Part shown: piece by piece, positions 46,206 to 55,250 of the stretch
How the letters are laid out: every line of letters begins with the position of its first letter
Numbering within the stretch: position 1 is the first letter of the stretch
Assembly: GCA_963751595.1 (NCBI GenBank)
Contig: CAVVVC010000007.1
Location: 1-64,000, forward strand
DNA length: 64,000 bases
Direction of reading: 5' to 3'
From: JAHEGP01 sp963751595
GTDB lineage: Bacteria > Pseudomonadota > Gammaproteobacteria > Pseudomonadales > JAHEGP01
The notes under the pieces: model-generated
Seen by the model: the letters and a program-made list of their open reading frames with translations, nothing else
Told to the model about the DNA's origin: nothing
Databases searched by the model: none
Program-made: the position numbers and the translations under genes

Positions 46206-46742
46206 CTATTGGTTCATTACCTCGGCCAGTTTAGCGAGCTTACCGCGCACTGAACCGTCGATTACCAGGTCACCTGCCCGGATAAACACACCACCCAGTA
46301 GACTCTTGTCGACTTCGGTGTGCATCTGGACATCTTGATGAAGCTTTTGACTCAGCTTGTCGCCCAGTGCCTTTTGCTGAGCCTCATCCAGCGGGAATGC
46401 GCTGGTTACAACAACATCCACGATTTGTTGCTGCTGGGCCTTCAGCTCTTCGAACTGATCACTGATCTGGGGCAGAAGACTAAGTCTTTTATTGGTTGCC
46501 AGCTCGGAGACAAAATTTGCTCCGTGCTTACTCAACTCGTCGCCACACAGGTCGATGAAAATGCGGGAAAGCTGTTCGGAGGTCGCTGAGGGCGAGGTCA
46601 GTAACTCGGCGACCTTGGGTTGCTCTGCTACGCCTGCTGCAGTTTTCAACATCCTCGACCAGTTATCCAGCTTTTCGCTAGATAACGCGTACTCAAACGC
46701 AGCCTTCGCGTAGGGACGAGCCATAGTTGATAGTTCAGCCAT
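46206..46742 (-). CDS. atpH: ATP synthase F1 delta subunit
   Basis: A 178-aa peripheral-stalk subunit that joins F1 to the b subunits. Begins AELSTMARPYAKAAFEYAL and ends with the conserved DKSLLGGVFIRAGDLVIDGS block. It starts 12 bp after atpF, in the usual order. Confidence 0.95.
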   Translation of the reverse strand: MAELSTMARPYAKAAFEYALSSEKLDNWSRMLKTAAGVAEQPKVAELLTSPSATSEQLSRIFIDLCGDELSKHGANFVSELATNKRLSLLPQISDQFEELKAQQQQIVDVVVTSAFPLDEAQQKALGDKLSQKLHQDVQMHTEVDKSLLGGVFIRAGDLVIDGSVRGKLAKLAEVMNQ

Positions 46743-46754
46743 GTCCTACCTCTT

Positions 46755-47225
46755 TTACAGCTCAGCCGCCAGTCTTTCGACCAGCTTATTGTGTGCATTC
46801 ACGTCGATAGACGACTGGAGAATTTTCTCCGCCCCGGCTACCGCAAGGGTCGAAACCTGGCTGCGAAGTTTCTCTCGCGCGCGGTTCACTTCCTGCTCGA
46901 TTTCAGCCTGAGCCGCAACCTTGAGGCGGTCACCCTCCTCACGCGCTTGCTGCTTGGCTTCATCAACAATCTGGGCCGAGCGTTTGTTCGCTTGCTCAAT
47001 AATCACAGAAGCCTGTTGCTTGGCCTCATGTAATTCCCGAACAACTTTTTCCTTGGCAAGTTCCAGATCGCGTTGAGCGCGATCGGCAGCCTGCAAGCCA
47101 TCGGCAATTTTCTGCTCTCGCTCTGCCATAGCATTGCGGATTGGCGGCCATATAAACTTGAGGCAAAACCACACAAATATAAAAAATGTGATGGATTGGC
47201 CTATCAGGGTCGCATTGATATTCAC
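46755..47225 (-). CDS. atpF: ATP synthase F0 b subunit
   Basis: A 156-aa peripheral-stalk subunit: one N-terminal membrane span (MNINATLIGQSITFFIFVWF) followed by a long charged coiled coil rich in Ala, Glu, Lys and Arg. Length equals E. coli AtpF (156 aa). It dimerises and binds AtpH. Confidence 0.96.
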   Translation of the reverse strand: MNINATLIGQSITFFIFVWFCLKFIWPPIRNAMAEREQKIADGLQAADRAQRDLELAKEKVVRELHEAKQQASVIIEQANKRSAQIVDEAKQQAREEGDRLKVAAQAEIEQEVNRAREKLRSQVSTLAVAGAEKILQSSIDVNAHNKLVERLAAEL

Positions 47226-47281
47226 GCTGACACCTCGTTACGGATGAAAGGTCCTGCAATAAACCTGAAAAAGTTCACCGA

Positions 47282-47509
47282 TCAAGCAGCGAACATCAGG
47301 TACATAGCCATACCGACACCAATCATAGGCACCGCATCAAGCAGACCCGCTATAAGGAACATCTTGCCCTGTAGCATGGGTGCCATTTCCGGCTGTCGTG
47401 CAGAACCTTCGAGCAGCTTTCCACCCAAAGAACCAAAGCCAATGGCTGTGCCCAAGGCACCCAAACCGATCATCAGAGCGGCGGCGATGTAGATAAGACC
47501 TTGTTCCAT
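47282..47509 (-). CDS. atpE: ATP synthase F0 c subunit
   Basis: A 75-aa proteolipid with two membrane hairpin helices and the polar loop ARQPE; the proton-carrying Asp lies in GLLDAVPMIGVG. I start at the ATG at 47509 because GGAG stands six bases upstream; the longer frame would need a TTG at 47521 that overlaps that ribosome site. Confidence 0.95.
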   Translation of the reverse strand: MEQGLIYIAAALMIGLGALGTAIGFGSLGGKLLEGSARQPEMAPMLQGKMFLIAGLLDAVPMIGVGMAMYLMFAA

Positions 47510-47549
47510 AGTTATCTCCAACTAATGAAGTCAGTAAAGTTTACGTTGC

Positions 47550-48470
47550 TCAGTGTTCCTCTTCGACGTCGTGTGCCATGGACATATAGACAATAGTCAG
47601 CACCATGAACACGAATGCCTGAAGCGTTATTACCAGAACATGAAATACCGCCCACGCCCATTGCAATACACCTGCAAAGAGCCCAAGCGCCCAACCGGCA
47701 CCAAACATAATGGCGATAAGAATGAAAATCATCTCGCCGGCATACAAGTTACCAAACAGTCGAAGTCCCAGGGAGATCGGCTTGGCTATCAGGGAAACAG
47801 TTTCCAGAATCAGGTTTATCGGCACCAACAGGATGTTGACGTACCACTTTGGCGCGTTGAACGGGTGCAGGGTCAGTTCTTTAATAAAGCCCATGACGCC
47901 TTTTTCTTTGATGCTGAAGAAAATCATTAAGCCGAAGACAGTAAAGGCCATGCCCAGTGTGATGTTGACGTCGGTCGTTGGTACGACCTTGAAGTACTGG
48001 TGCGGATCTCCGGTGATCTTGGCAGCAAGCATGGGCAACCAATCAACAGGAACCAAATCCATCAGGTTCATCAGGAAGATCCAGCAAAATATGGTCAGCG
48101 CCATTGGGGCGATCAACTTGTTGCTGTAATGAAAGGTGTCCTTGACGGTAGTATCGATGAACTCCACGATCATTTCGACGAAGTTGAGCATGCCGCTGGG
48201 GACACCGGAGGTCGCCTTATTCGCCATCCGCCAGAAAAGGAAGCAGAACAATGCTCCCAGAGCAATGGACCAACCCAGCGTATCGACGTGCACGGCGTTG
48301 AAACCCATCGCACTGGCTTCTTCCGGGCTGTGCGCCATAGTCCAGGTGCTATGCTCTACTACGTGGGTTTCACCATTTTCACCGACTCGCTCGTAACCTG
48401 CCGGAAGCTTTCCGTAGGTGAGGTTTGTCAGGTGATGCTTGATATACTCTGCAGTGGTTCCGCCTGCCAT
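47550..48470 (-). CDS. atpB: ATP synthase F0 a subunit
   Basis: A 306-aa membrane subunit forming the proton half-channels. The essential arginine is in SLGLRLFGNLYAGE; five or so hydrophobic spans follow a longer N-terminal hydrophilic region (residues 1-70), which is common in marine gammaproteobacteria. It follows atpI by 28 bp. Confidence 0.96.
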   Translation of the reverse strand: MAGGTTAEYIKHHLTNLTYGKLPAGYERVGENGETHVVEHSTWTMAHSPEEASAMGFNAVHVDTLGWSIALGALFCFLFWRMANKATSGVPSGMLNFVEMIVEFIDTTVKDTFHYSNKLIAPMALTIFCWIFLMNLMDLVPVDWLPMLAAKITGDPHQYFKVVPTTDVNITLGMAFTVFGLMIFFSIKEKGVMGFIKELTLHPFNAPKWYVNILLVPINLILETVSLIAKPISLGLRLFGNLYAGEMIFILIAIMFGAGWALGLFAGVLQWAWAVFHVLVITLQAFVFMVLTIVYMSMAHDVEEEH

Positions 48471-48498
48471 GGACTTTTCTCTTAAATAAGTTCGTCTG

Positions 48499-48906
48499 TT
48501 AGCGCCTGACCCAGGGAGCCAAGATAATATGACCTATAATCATCAACCCGAAACCTGCAAACAAAGCAGGTGCACTCAGGTCATCAACCGATGCAAACAC
48601 TAAGGCAAAACCAACACCGGTCAAAACAAACTTTCCCAATTCTCCGCGATAAAAAGCCTGCGTAACATTTTTCGCCGCAGCGGCCCCAGAAAATTTAAAA
48701 ACTTGGCGTGCGAAGTACCAGTTGGGGATGCATTGAATCAAGCCCCCCAAAAAAAAAGACCACGCCAATTGTGGTTTTTGCCAGGTAACGATAGCTGCCA
48801 TAAATGTCAGAGCCCCTAGCTCTATGGCAAACACTTTCGTTACTGATGGCTTCTTTACCTGGGCGCCTTTTCCGTCATTATTTCGCCCAGCGGCCACTTC
48901 GTTCAC
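48499..48906 (-). CDS. atpI: ATP synthase assembly protein I
   Basis: A 135-aa membrane protein with four hydrophobic spans after a charged N-terminus (VKKPSVTKVFAIELGALTFMAAIV). The QCIPNWYFARQVFKFSGAAAAKN block is typical of gammaproteobacterial AtpI, which helps c-ring assembly. The start is a GTG at 48906; no ATG is available upstream in frame. First gene of the atp operon. Confidence 0.88.
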   Translation of the reverse strand: MNEVAAGRNNDGKGAQVKKPSVTKVFAIELGALTFMAAIVTWQKPQLAWSFFLGGLIQCIPNWYFARQVFKFSGAAAAKNVTQAFYRGELGKFVLTGVGFALVFASVDDLSAPALFAGFGLMIIGHIILAPWVRR

Positions 48907-48969
48907 CTCAACTTTATTTTTGAATGCAACACCTTTTTTAAGGCTCTGCAGTCCACCGAGGCCAGAAGA

Positions 48970-48998
48970 AGTATATGGAGTTTAAAGAAAGGGTTCAA
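48970..48998 (-). promoter_or_regulatory. sigma70 promoter of the atp operon
   Basis: On the minus strand TTGAAC, a 17-bp spacer and TATACT, 64 bp upstream of the atpI start. Five of six -10 bases and four of six -35 bases match consensus with ideal spacing. Confidence 0.7.
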
Positions 48999-49125
48999 CA
49001 AATTTTCCCAGGAAATTGGTAGTTTATTCTGCCGGTTAAAGAAACACCGAAGCAGGGGCATCAGGCTTTACAATCTCACTGCAAATTCGCAGTAACAGCT
49101 TGATTAAGACGCGTTTAGAACGGGG

Positions 49126-50022
49126 CTATTTGATATGTTCGAGTATGCCTTCAAGTTCATCTAGACTGGCGTATTTGAAGACCAACTTACCCTTCCCTTT
49201 TGCAGTATGTTGAATCTGAACGGGAACCCCAACACGCTCGCCAAGGTCGGTTTGCAAGCGTTTGATATCTGGGTCGGTCACTGCCGATTCAGCTCCCAGC
49301 TGTTGCTCGTCTCTCACCAGCAGATTGCGCACCAGTGATTCAGTCTGGCGAACGGATAGCCCGCGAGCAACAACCTGGGAAGCTGCTGCCGACTGCTCCT
49401 CCGGGGGCAAACCCAGCAGAGCCTTGGCATGGCCAAACTCCAGATCACCATGCTCCAGCAGAATCTTGACATCCTCCCGCAGTGTCATGAGGCGCAGCAG
49501 ATTTGCCACGGCGGCCCGGGACTTGCCCACCGCGTTGGCGACTTCCTGCTGCGTCAGCTCGAATTCATCGCGCAGCCTGGCCAGTGCAACGGCCTCTTCC
49601 ATCGCATTCAGGTCTTCCCGCTGGATATTCTCGATCAAGGCCATGGCGATGGCAGCATCGTCTGCAACAGGCTTTACAATAACCGGTATCTTATCCAGCC
49701 CGGCGAGCTGGCTTGCACGCCAGCGACGCTCCCCGGCAATAATCTCGTAACGCTGATCATCGATGGGGCGCACGATGATCGGTTGCAGTAAGCCTTGTCG
49801 GCGAATCGATTCGGCAAGCTCTTCCAGTGCCTCGGGGTGCATGTCGCGTCGGGGTTGATACTTGCCGCGCTGTATCAGGTCTACCGGTATTTGCTCCAGG
49901 GCCTCACCCCGGGGCGTTGGCTCACCGACGGCTGGCGTGGGCTGTGCAGCGGGCGCCTCACTCGAGGCATTCGACAACAACGCATCCAGGCCCCGGCCCA
50001 GACCTCGTTTTCTAGCTGACAT
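49126..50022 (-). CDS. parB: chromosome partitioning protein ParB (CTPase, parS-binding)
   Basis: A 298-aa protein. The N-terminal region has RGLGRGLDALL, then the CTP-binding ParB/Srx domain with GKYQPRRDM and the GERRWRA motif (about 96-102). The helix-turn-helix TQQEVANAVGKSRAAVANLLRL (about 153-174) reads parS. A C-terminal dimerisation segment ends in LDELEGILEHIK. It overlaps the end of parA. Its likely targets, two perfect parS palindromes, lie 11-13 kb away in recF. Confidence 0.96.
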   Translation of the reverse strand: MSARKRGLGRGLDALLSNASSEAPAAQPTPAVGEPTPRGEALEQIPVDLIQRGKYQPRRDMHPEALEELAESIRRQGLLQPIIVRPIDDQRYEIIAGERRWRASQLAGLDKIPVIVKPVADDAAIAMALIENIQREDLNAMEEAVALARLRDEFELTQQEVANAVGKSRAAVANLLRLMTLREDVKILLEHGDLEFGHAKALLGLPPEEQSAAASQVVARGLSVRQTESLVRNLLVRDEQQLGAESAVTDPDIKRLQTDLGERVGVPVQIQHTAKGKGKLVFKYASLDELEGILEHIK

Positions 50023-50830
50023 TGGAATTCCCCACTACACTGGCTTCAGCCGCAGATTGATCGTATTGCTTCTCCCTTCGCAGCATTTCTCCCGCGAGGG
50101 TCAGGTAAGCTATTGCACCTTTGGACTGCTTGTCGTAATGCAAGGCCGGTAGGCCATGGGAAGGCGCTTCAGCGAGCCTGACATTGCGCGGTATCACCGT
50201 GCGATACAGGCGGTCCGCAAAGTGATGGGATAACTGTCTGGATACGTCGTTGGTCAGGCTGTTTCGGGGGTCATACATGGTGCGCACGATCCCCTCGATA
50301 CGCAACTGCGGATTCACCGACGCGCTGATCTGACCCACGGTATCCATCAGCGCCGACAGCCCCTCGAGCGCGTAGTACTCGCATTGCATTGGAATGATCA
50401 GGCCATTGGCGGCAACCAGGCCATTCAGGGTCAGCATATTGAGCGATGGCGGGCAATCGATGATGACGTAATCGTAGCGTCCCGGTATTTGCGCCAACGC
50501 GCGTTTTAGACGCTGCTCCCTGTGATCGAGATCGAGCAGTCTGACCTCGGCTGCGGTGAGATCACCGTTTGCGGGCAAAACGTCGTAGTCTGCCGTCGGG
50601 CTGGTAACGGCGACCTGGTCTACCTCGGCGCGGTCTACGAGGACATCGTAAATGCTCTTTTCGACGGCATTTTTATCCACCCCCGACCCCATGGTGGCGT
50701 TACCCTGAGGGTCGAGATCAACCAACAGTACCCTGCGCTTGGTTGCCACCAGGGACGCGGCAAGGTTGATGGCGGTGGTGGTCTTGCCGACGCCGCCCTT
50801 CTGGTTAGCTATTGCTAAAATTCTGGTCAA
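50012..50830 (-). CDS. parA: chromosome partitioning ATPase ParA (Soj)
   Basis: A 272-aa deviant-Walker ATPase: NQKGGVGKTTTAINLAASL (9-27), VLLVDLDPQGNATMGSG, and VIIDCPPSLNML. It forms DNA-bound gradients that move ParB-parS complexes after replication starts. The last 11 bp overlap parB, so the two are translated together. rsmG lies 15 bp upstream on the same strand. Confidence 0.96.
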   Translation of the reverse strand: MTRILAIANQKGGVGKTTTAINLAASLVATKRRVLLVDLDPQGNATMGSGVDKNAVEKSIYDVLVDRAEVDQVAVTSPTADYDVLPANGDLTAAEVRLLDLDHREQRLKRALAQIPGRYDYVIIDCPPSLNMLTLNGLVAANGLIIPMQCEYYALEGLSALMDTVGQISASVNPQLRIEGIVRTMYDPRNSLTNDVSRQLSHHFADRLYRTVIPRNVRLAEAPSHGLPALHYDKQSKGAIAYLTLAGEMLRREKQYDQSAAEASVVGNSNVS

Positions 50831-50845
50831 AATCGGGTTCCCCGT

Positions 50846-51481
50846 CTATTTCTGGCGCTGAAGAATCACGAGATGCCGCTGCGCGGCAAGATCTGGAACG
50901 ATAACCGGCTCCACCGACTGTAGCTCGATGCCTGCCGGCAACTGCGCCAGCTCCGCATCCGGGTAAACCCCCTTCATCGCCAGCCAGCTACCCCCCTCCG
51001 CCACCAGATGCAGCGTGGCCAAAACCATATCACCGAGGCTGGAAAACGCTCTCGACAATACCATATCGAATCCTGCCTTATCCACTACCTGTTCCACCCG
51101 CTGCTGCAGTACGGTTACATTTTTGAGGCCAAGCTCGGCAACCACCTGCAGCAGAAAACGGGTTTTTTTGCCATTGCTGTCAAGCAAGGTAAAAGCCTGG
51201 TCCTGGCGGGCAATGGCCAGAGGAATGCCGGGTAGACCGGCCCCGGTACCAACATCCAGCACGCGCCCCGGCCGCAGCCACGGCAGGATTGCCAGGGAGT
51301 CCAGCAGGTGGTGGGTAACCATCGCGTCGGGTTCGCGAATTGCTGTCAGGTTATAGGCCTGATTCCACCGCTCTAACATTTCTATGTAGCGGCAAAGCAG
51401 AACGATACCCCGGCTATCGAGTTGCAGGCCGAGGGACTCGCAGCCCTGGCTTATCCTGCCGGCGAGGATGGCAGTCATCAC
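50846..51481 (-). CDS. rsmG: 16S rRNA (guanine527-N7)-methyltransferase
   Basis: A 211-aa SAM enzyme that makes m7G527 in 16S rRNA. RVLDVGTGAGLPGIPLAI is motif I, NAYNLTAIREPDAMVTHHLLDSL the family block upstream of it. The start is a GTG/ATG pair (51481 and 51478), four to seven bases after the mnmG stop, giving a tight mnmG-rsmG-parA-parB run. Confidence 0.95.
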   Translation of the reverse strand: MMTAILAGRISQGCESLGLQLDSRGIVLLCRYIEMLERWNQAYNLTAIREPDAMVTHHLLDSLAILPWLRPGRVLDVGTGAGLPGIPLAIARQDQAFTLLDSNGKKTRFLLQVVAELGLKNVTVLQQRVEQVVDKAGFDMVLSRAFSSLGDMVLATLHLVAEGGSWLAMKGVYPDAELAQLPAGIELQSVEPVIVPDLAAQRHLVILQRQK

Positions 51482-51485
51482 ACTT

Positions 51486-53369
51486 TCAGGCGCTTTGCCG
51501 CTCGAGCATACCGCGCTTCTTGAGTGTCACCAACAACAAAGAAATGGCCGCTGGGGTCACGCCGGGAATTCGCGCTGCCCGGGCAAGGCTTTCAGGCCTG
51601 GCGTCACTGAGCTTCTGGCGCACTTCGTTGGACAAGCCTGAGACGGAGTGATAATCGAAGTTATCGGGAACGCGAGCCGACTCGTATTGCCTGGCCTGAG
51701 CGATTTCTTCCTTCTGGCGTTCGATGTAGCCACTGTACTTGGCCGCTATTTCCACCTGCTCGGCGACTCGCGGATCAGCATCGCTGGTAGGGAGGCAATG
51801 TTCAAAGCGGACAGCGGGGCGCTTCAGCAGATCCATCAATGTGCAATCCCGCGCAAGCGGGGCATCGAGCCAGGCCTCCAGGCGCCTGGCCTCTGCATCA
51901 CCAGGATGCACCCGGGTTGACTGCAACAACTCGGTGTAAGCCTCGACAGATTCACGCTTGTTGCTGAACAAACGCCAACGGTCCTCGTCGACCAAACCCA
52001 GTTGCCGGCCTTTCTCCGTGAGCCTCAGGTCAGCATTGTCCTGACGCAGTGACAGGCGATACTCGGCGCGACTGGTAAACATTCGATAGGGCTCCGCGGT
52101 GCCCATTGTAATCAGGTCATCGATCAACACGCCAAGATAAGCCTCATCCCGGCGTGGGCACCAGGGCTCCTGCCCTTTCACCTTCAACGCGGCATTGAGG
52201 CCAGCCAACAGTCCCTGCGCCGCGGCCTCCTCGTAGCCGGTAGTGCCGTTAATCTGGCCAGCGAAGAACAGGCCGTCGATAAACCGGGTTTCCAGACTGT
52301 ACTGCAAGTCCCTGGGGTCAAAGAAATCGTATTCGATGGCATAGCCAGGGCGAGTGATATGGGCCTGCTCGAAACCCGCAATACTCCGCACCAACTGCAC
52401 CTGCACATCGAATGGCAGGCTGGTCGAAATACCGTTGGGGTATAGCTCGTGGGTATTTAAACCCTCGGGCTCGATGAACACCTGATGCGAGGACTTGTCG
52501 GCAAAGCGGTGGATCTTGTCTTCTATCGACGGGCAATAGCGGGGGCCGACCCCCTCGATGACACCCGCGAACATGGGCGATCGGTCGAGAGAGCCGCGTA
52601 TGATGTCATGGGTAGCAGTATTGGTGTGGGTAATCCAGCAACAGCGCTGCGCAGGGTGTTGAGAGGCATCACCGATATATGACATGACCGGGCGTGGATC
52701 GTCACCCCACTGTTGCTGCAGGTTGGAAAAATCCACACTGCGCGCGTCTATCCGCGGTGGAGTGCCCGTTTTCAGGCGCTCGACCCGCAACGGCAGCTCC
52801 CGCAACCGATCTGCCAGAGCCAGCGACGGGGGGTCGCCAGCTCGGCCACCGGCGTGGCTATCCATCCCGATATGGATACGCCCTCCCAAAAAAGTACCCG
52901 CAGTGAGCACGACGGAGGGCGCGTAGAATCGGATGCCGGTGTTGCTGACCACACCTGCCACCCGTTCCCCCTCGAGTATCAGGTCGTCAGCGGCCTGCTG
53001 GAACAGAAACAGATTTTCCTGGTTCTCCAGTATGTGGCGAATAGCCGCCTTGTACAGCACGCGATCCGCCTGCACCCGGGTCGCCCGCACTGCCGGACCC
53101 TTTCTGGCATTGAGTGTTCGAAACTGGATACCGGCCCTGTCTGTTGCCTGGGCCATGGCTCCGCCCAGGGCGTCAACCTCCATCACCAGGTGGCTCTTGC
53201 CTATCCCGCCAATAGCAGGATTACACGACATCTGACCCAGGGTTTCGATGTTGTGGCTCAGGAGCAGTGTTTTTGCACCCATGCGGGCAGCCGCCAGTGC
53301 AGCCTCGGTACCGGCGTGCCCGCCACCTATCACGATGACTTCGAATTTTGTCGGGTAGTCCACGTTCAT
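51486..53369 (-). CDS. mnmG: tRNA uridine-5-carboxymethylaminomethyl modification enzyme MnmG
   Basis: A 627-aa FAD protein that with MnmE modifies U34 of certain tRNAs. The dinucleotide motif GGGHAGTEAA is at 15-24, SCNPAIGGIGKSH at 48-60, and the C-terminal MnmE-binding region has VSGLSNEVRQKL and RIPGVTPAAISLLL. Length matches E. coli GidA (629 aa). The gene points away from an AT-rich gap that may be a second origin-like region. Confidence 0.97.
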   Translation of the reverse strand: MNVDYPTKFEVIVIGGGHAGTEAALAAARMGAKTLLLSHNIETLGQMSCNPAIGGIGKSHLVMEVDALGGAMAQATDRAGIQFRTLNARKGPAVRATRVQADRVLYKAAIRHILENQENLFLFQQAADDLILEGERVAGVVSNTGIRFYAPSVVLTAGTFLGGRIHIGMDSHAGGRAGDPPSLALADRLRELPLRVERLKTGTPPRIDARSVDFSNLQQQWGDDPRPVMSYIGDASQHPAQRCCWITHTNTATHDIIRGSLDRSPMFAGVIEGVGPRYCPSIEDKIHRFADKSSHQVFIEPEGLNTHELYPNGISTSLPFDVQVQLVRSIAGFEQAHITRPGYAIEYDFFDPRDLQYSLETRFIDGLFFAGQINGTTGYEEAAAQGLLAGLNAALKVKGQEPWCPRRDEAYLGVLIDDLITMGTAEPYRMFTSRAEYRLSLRQDNADLRLTEKGRQLGLVDEDRWRLFSNKRESVEAYTELLQSTRVHPGDAEARRLEAWLDAPLARDCTLMDLLKRPAVRFEHCLPTSDADPRVAEQVEIAAKYSGYIERQKEEIAQARQYESARVPDNFDYHSVSGLSNEVRQKLSDARPESLARAARIPGVTPAAISLLLVTLKKRGMLERQSA

Positions 53370-53785
53370 TACCTGCCGTTACTGGCTCGAAAGCGGCCGC
53401 ATAGTATAAAGGATCGATGAAACTTTGTTCAGCCCATGAAAGCAGGATTTATTTAAAGTTATTTAATATGTTTTTTAAGTTTATATAGAGATTTTAAAGA
53501 TCTGTTATTAATGAGCGGGATGAATTCTGTGAATAAGCTGTATTTATTTAATAATTTCAGACATATAAACCTTGGATAACTGTAGCTGTTAGTCCTGTCT
53601 AAGCTGGATATTGCCCGGTATCCGCTGTGGAGCAAAAGTGAAGTAAGGCGGCGCGCTGTGGTTAAGTGCCCGAATATACCGGTTTATACACGGATTTATC
53701 GCGCTCACACTGGTGTTTAGCTGAAAATAGCGATTTAGGCCAATCCGGTTGTGGATAAGCTGTTGGTAGAATTGGGGAGAGGTGG
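53370..53785. other. AT-rich, DnaA-box-containing gap between mnmG and mnmE
   Basis: 416 bp with no gene. From 53440 to 53570 it is strongly AT-rich (TTATTTAA-like runs). DnaA-box-like sites: TGTGGATAA (a perfect box, minus orientation) at 53750-53758, TTATACACG at 53684-53692 and a TTGGATAAC near 53572. In E. coli the origin lies next to mnmG (gidA), so this is a candidate second origin or origin relic. It must also hold the mnmG promoter. Confidence 0.45.
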
Positions 53786-55174
53786 CTACTTGCCGATACA
53801 GAAGCTTGAAAAGATATAACCCAGCAGGTCATCGGCGCGAACCTCCCCGGTTATCTCACCCAGGGCTTGTTGGGCGTGGAGCAGATCATCGGCCAGCAAC
53901 TCGGCGGCGGCCGCCTCCTGAAGTTGGGCCTTGCCCTGCAAAAGAAAGCTGCGAGCACGCTGCAAAGCCTCCAGGTGACGGCGCCTGGCGGTGAAATGGC
54001 CGTCTCCGCCGGTGTAGCCCATCATGGATTTGAGGTGTTGCTTGAGAAGGTCCAGACCGCTGCCAGTCTTGGCTGACAGGGTGACGTAGGCATTATTTTC
54101 GCTGGTACCGACCTGGGGATTAAGCCCGGAGGCGTCGCATTTGCTTAGCACCAGGGTAATTTGGCTACTGCTGCCGAGCTTGTGGATAAAATCTGGCCAC
54201 AGCTTGCGGGCGTCAGTTTCGGTGGTTTCGTTGCTATCCACCACGAGAAGAATGCGGTCAGCGTTGCGCATCTCCCGCCACGCCTTTTCTATCCCGATCT
54301 GCTCGACGCGGTCCGGATTGTCGCGCAGTCCCGCTGTGTCGACGATATGCAATGGCATTCCATCGATGTGAATATGCTCTTTAAGCACGTCGCGGGTGGT
54401 CCCTGCCAAATCACTGACGATCGCGCTGTCACGCCTCGACAAGGCGTTAAGCAGCGAGGATTTGCCGGCATTGGGTTTGCCGGCGATCACAACCGACATG
54501 CCCTCTCGCAGCAGGGTACCCTGGTGGGCTTCCTGGAAGAGTTGGTCCAGGGAAAGGAGGATTTGATCGAGGTCCTCGCTCACCTGGCTCTCGCCGATAA
54601 AGTCGATCTCCTCTTCAGCAAAATCGATGGCCGCTTCGACGTAGACACGCAGTGCAACCAGGGCATCCACCAGTAGCTGGATACGCTGGGAAAACTCACC
54701 CTGAAGCGAGTGCAGAGCCGATCGCGCGGCTTCCTCCGAGCTGGAATTGATGAGGTCGGCAATCGCCTCAGCCTGGGCGAGGTCGATTTTGTCATTGAGG
54801 AAGGCGCGTTCAGAAAACTCACCGGGGCGTGCCATGCGCGCGCCAAGTTCAAGCACTTCGCGCAGTAGCAGATCGAGAACGACGGGTCCGCCGTGTCCCT
54901 GCAGTTCGACCACATCCTCACCGGTGAACGAGTGAGGGGCTGCAAAATAGAGAGCAATCCCCTGGTCGATAACCTGGGGTTCATCGGTACTGTGCTGGTA
55001 GAAGTGACTGTAGTGAGCGTGCCTGGGTTCCAGTGTCCTGGCCGTCATGGCCTGGCCGATAGCCAGTGCCTTGGGGCCGGATATGCGCAGGATCCCCACG
55101 CCGCCACGCCCGGGTGGGGTGGCAATGGCTGCTATGGTTTCCCGTTGACCAGTATGGAAGTGCAGGTCACTCAT
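53786..55174 (-). CDS. mnmE: tRNA modification GTPase MnmE
   Basis: A 462-aa GTPase. The N-terminal folate-binding domain begins TIAAIATPPGRGGVGILRISGP; the inserted G domain has IAGKPNAGKSSLLNAL, DTAGLRDN and LSKCD. The C-terminal tail is the family signature CIGK with catalytic Cys459. Forms the MnmEG complex with the neighbouring mnmG product. It follows yidC with a 76-bp gap. Confidence 0.97.
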   Translation of the reverse strand: MSDLHFHTGQRETIAAIATPPGRGGVGILRISGPKALAIGQAMTARTLEPRHAHYSHFYQHSTDEPQVIDQGIALYFAAPHSFTGEDVVELQGHGGPVVLDLLLREVLELGARMARPGEFSERAFLNDKIDLAQAEAIADLINSSSEEAARSALHSLQGEFSQRIQLLVDALVALRVYVEAAIDFAEEEIDFIGESQVSEDLDQILLSLDQLFQEAHQGTLLREGMSVVIAGKPNAGKSSLLNALSRRDSAIVSDLAGTTRDVLKEHIHIDGMPLHIVDTAGLRDNPDRVEQIGIEKAWREMRNADRILLVVDSNETTETDARKLWPDFIHKLGSSSQITLVLSKCDASGLNPQVGTSENNAYVTLSAKTGSGLDLLKQHLKSMMGYTGGDGHFTARRRHLEALQRARSFLLQGKAQLQEAAAAELLADDLLHAQQALGEITGEVRADDLLGYIFSSFCIGK

Positions 55175-55250
55175 CAGGACTCCTTGCCCTCTACCCTTCG
55201 ATCACGTCGCTGCGATTCTTTGGCGTGCGTCAACGGGGTTTGCTAAGCGA

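Noticed and set aside
52713..53420. Antisense frame over the mnmG 5' end
   Set aside because: Shadow of a conserved gene; no motif, no ribosome site.
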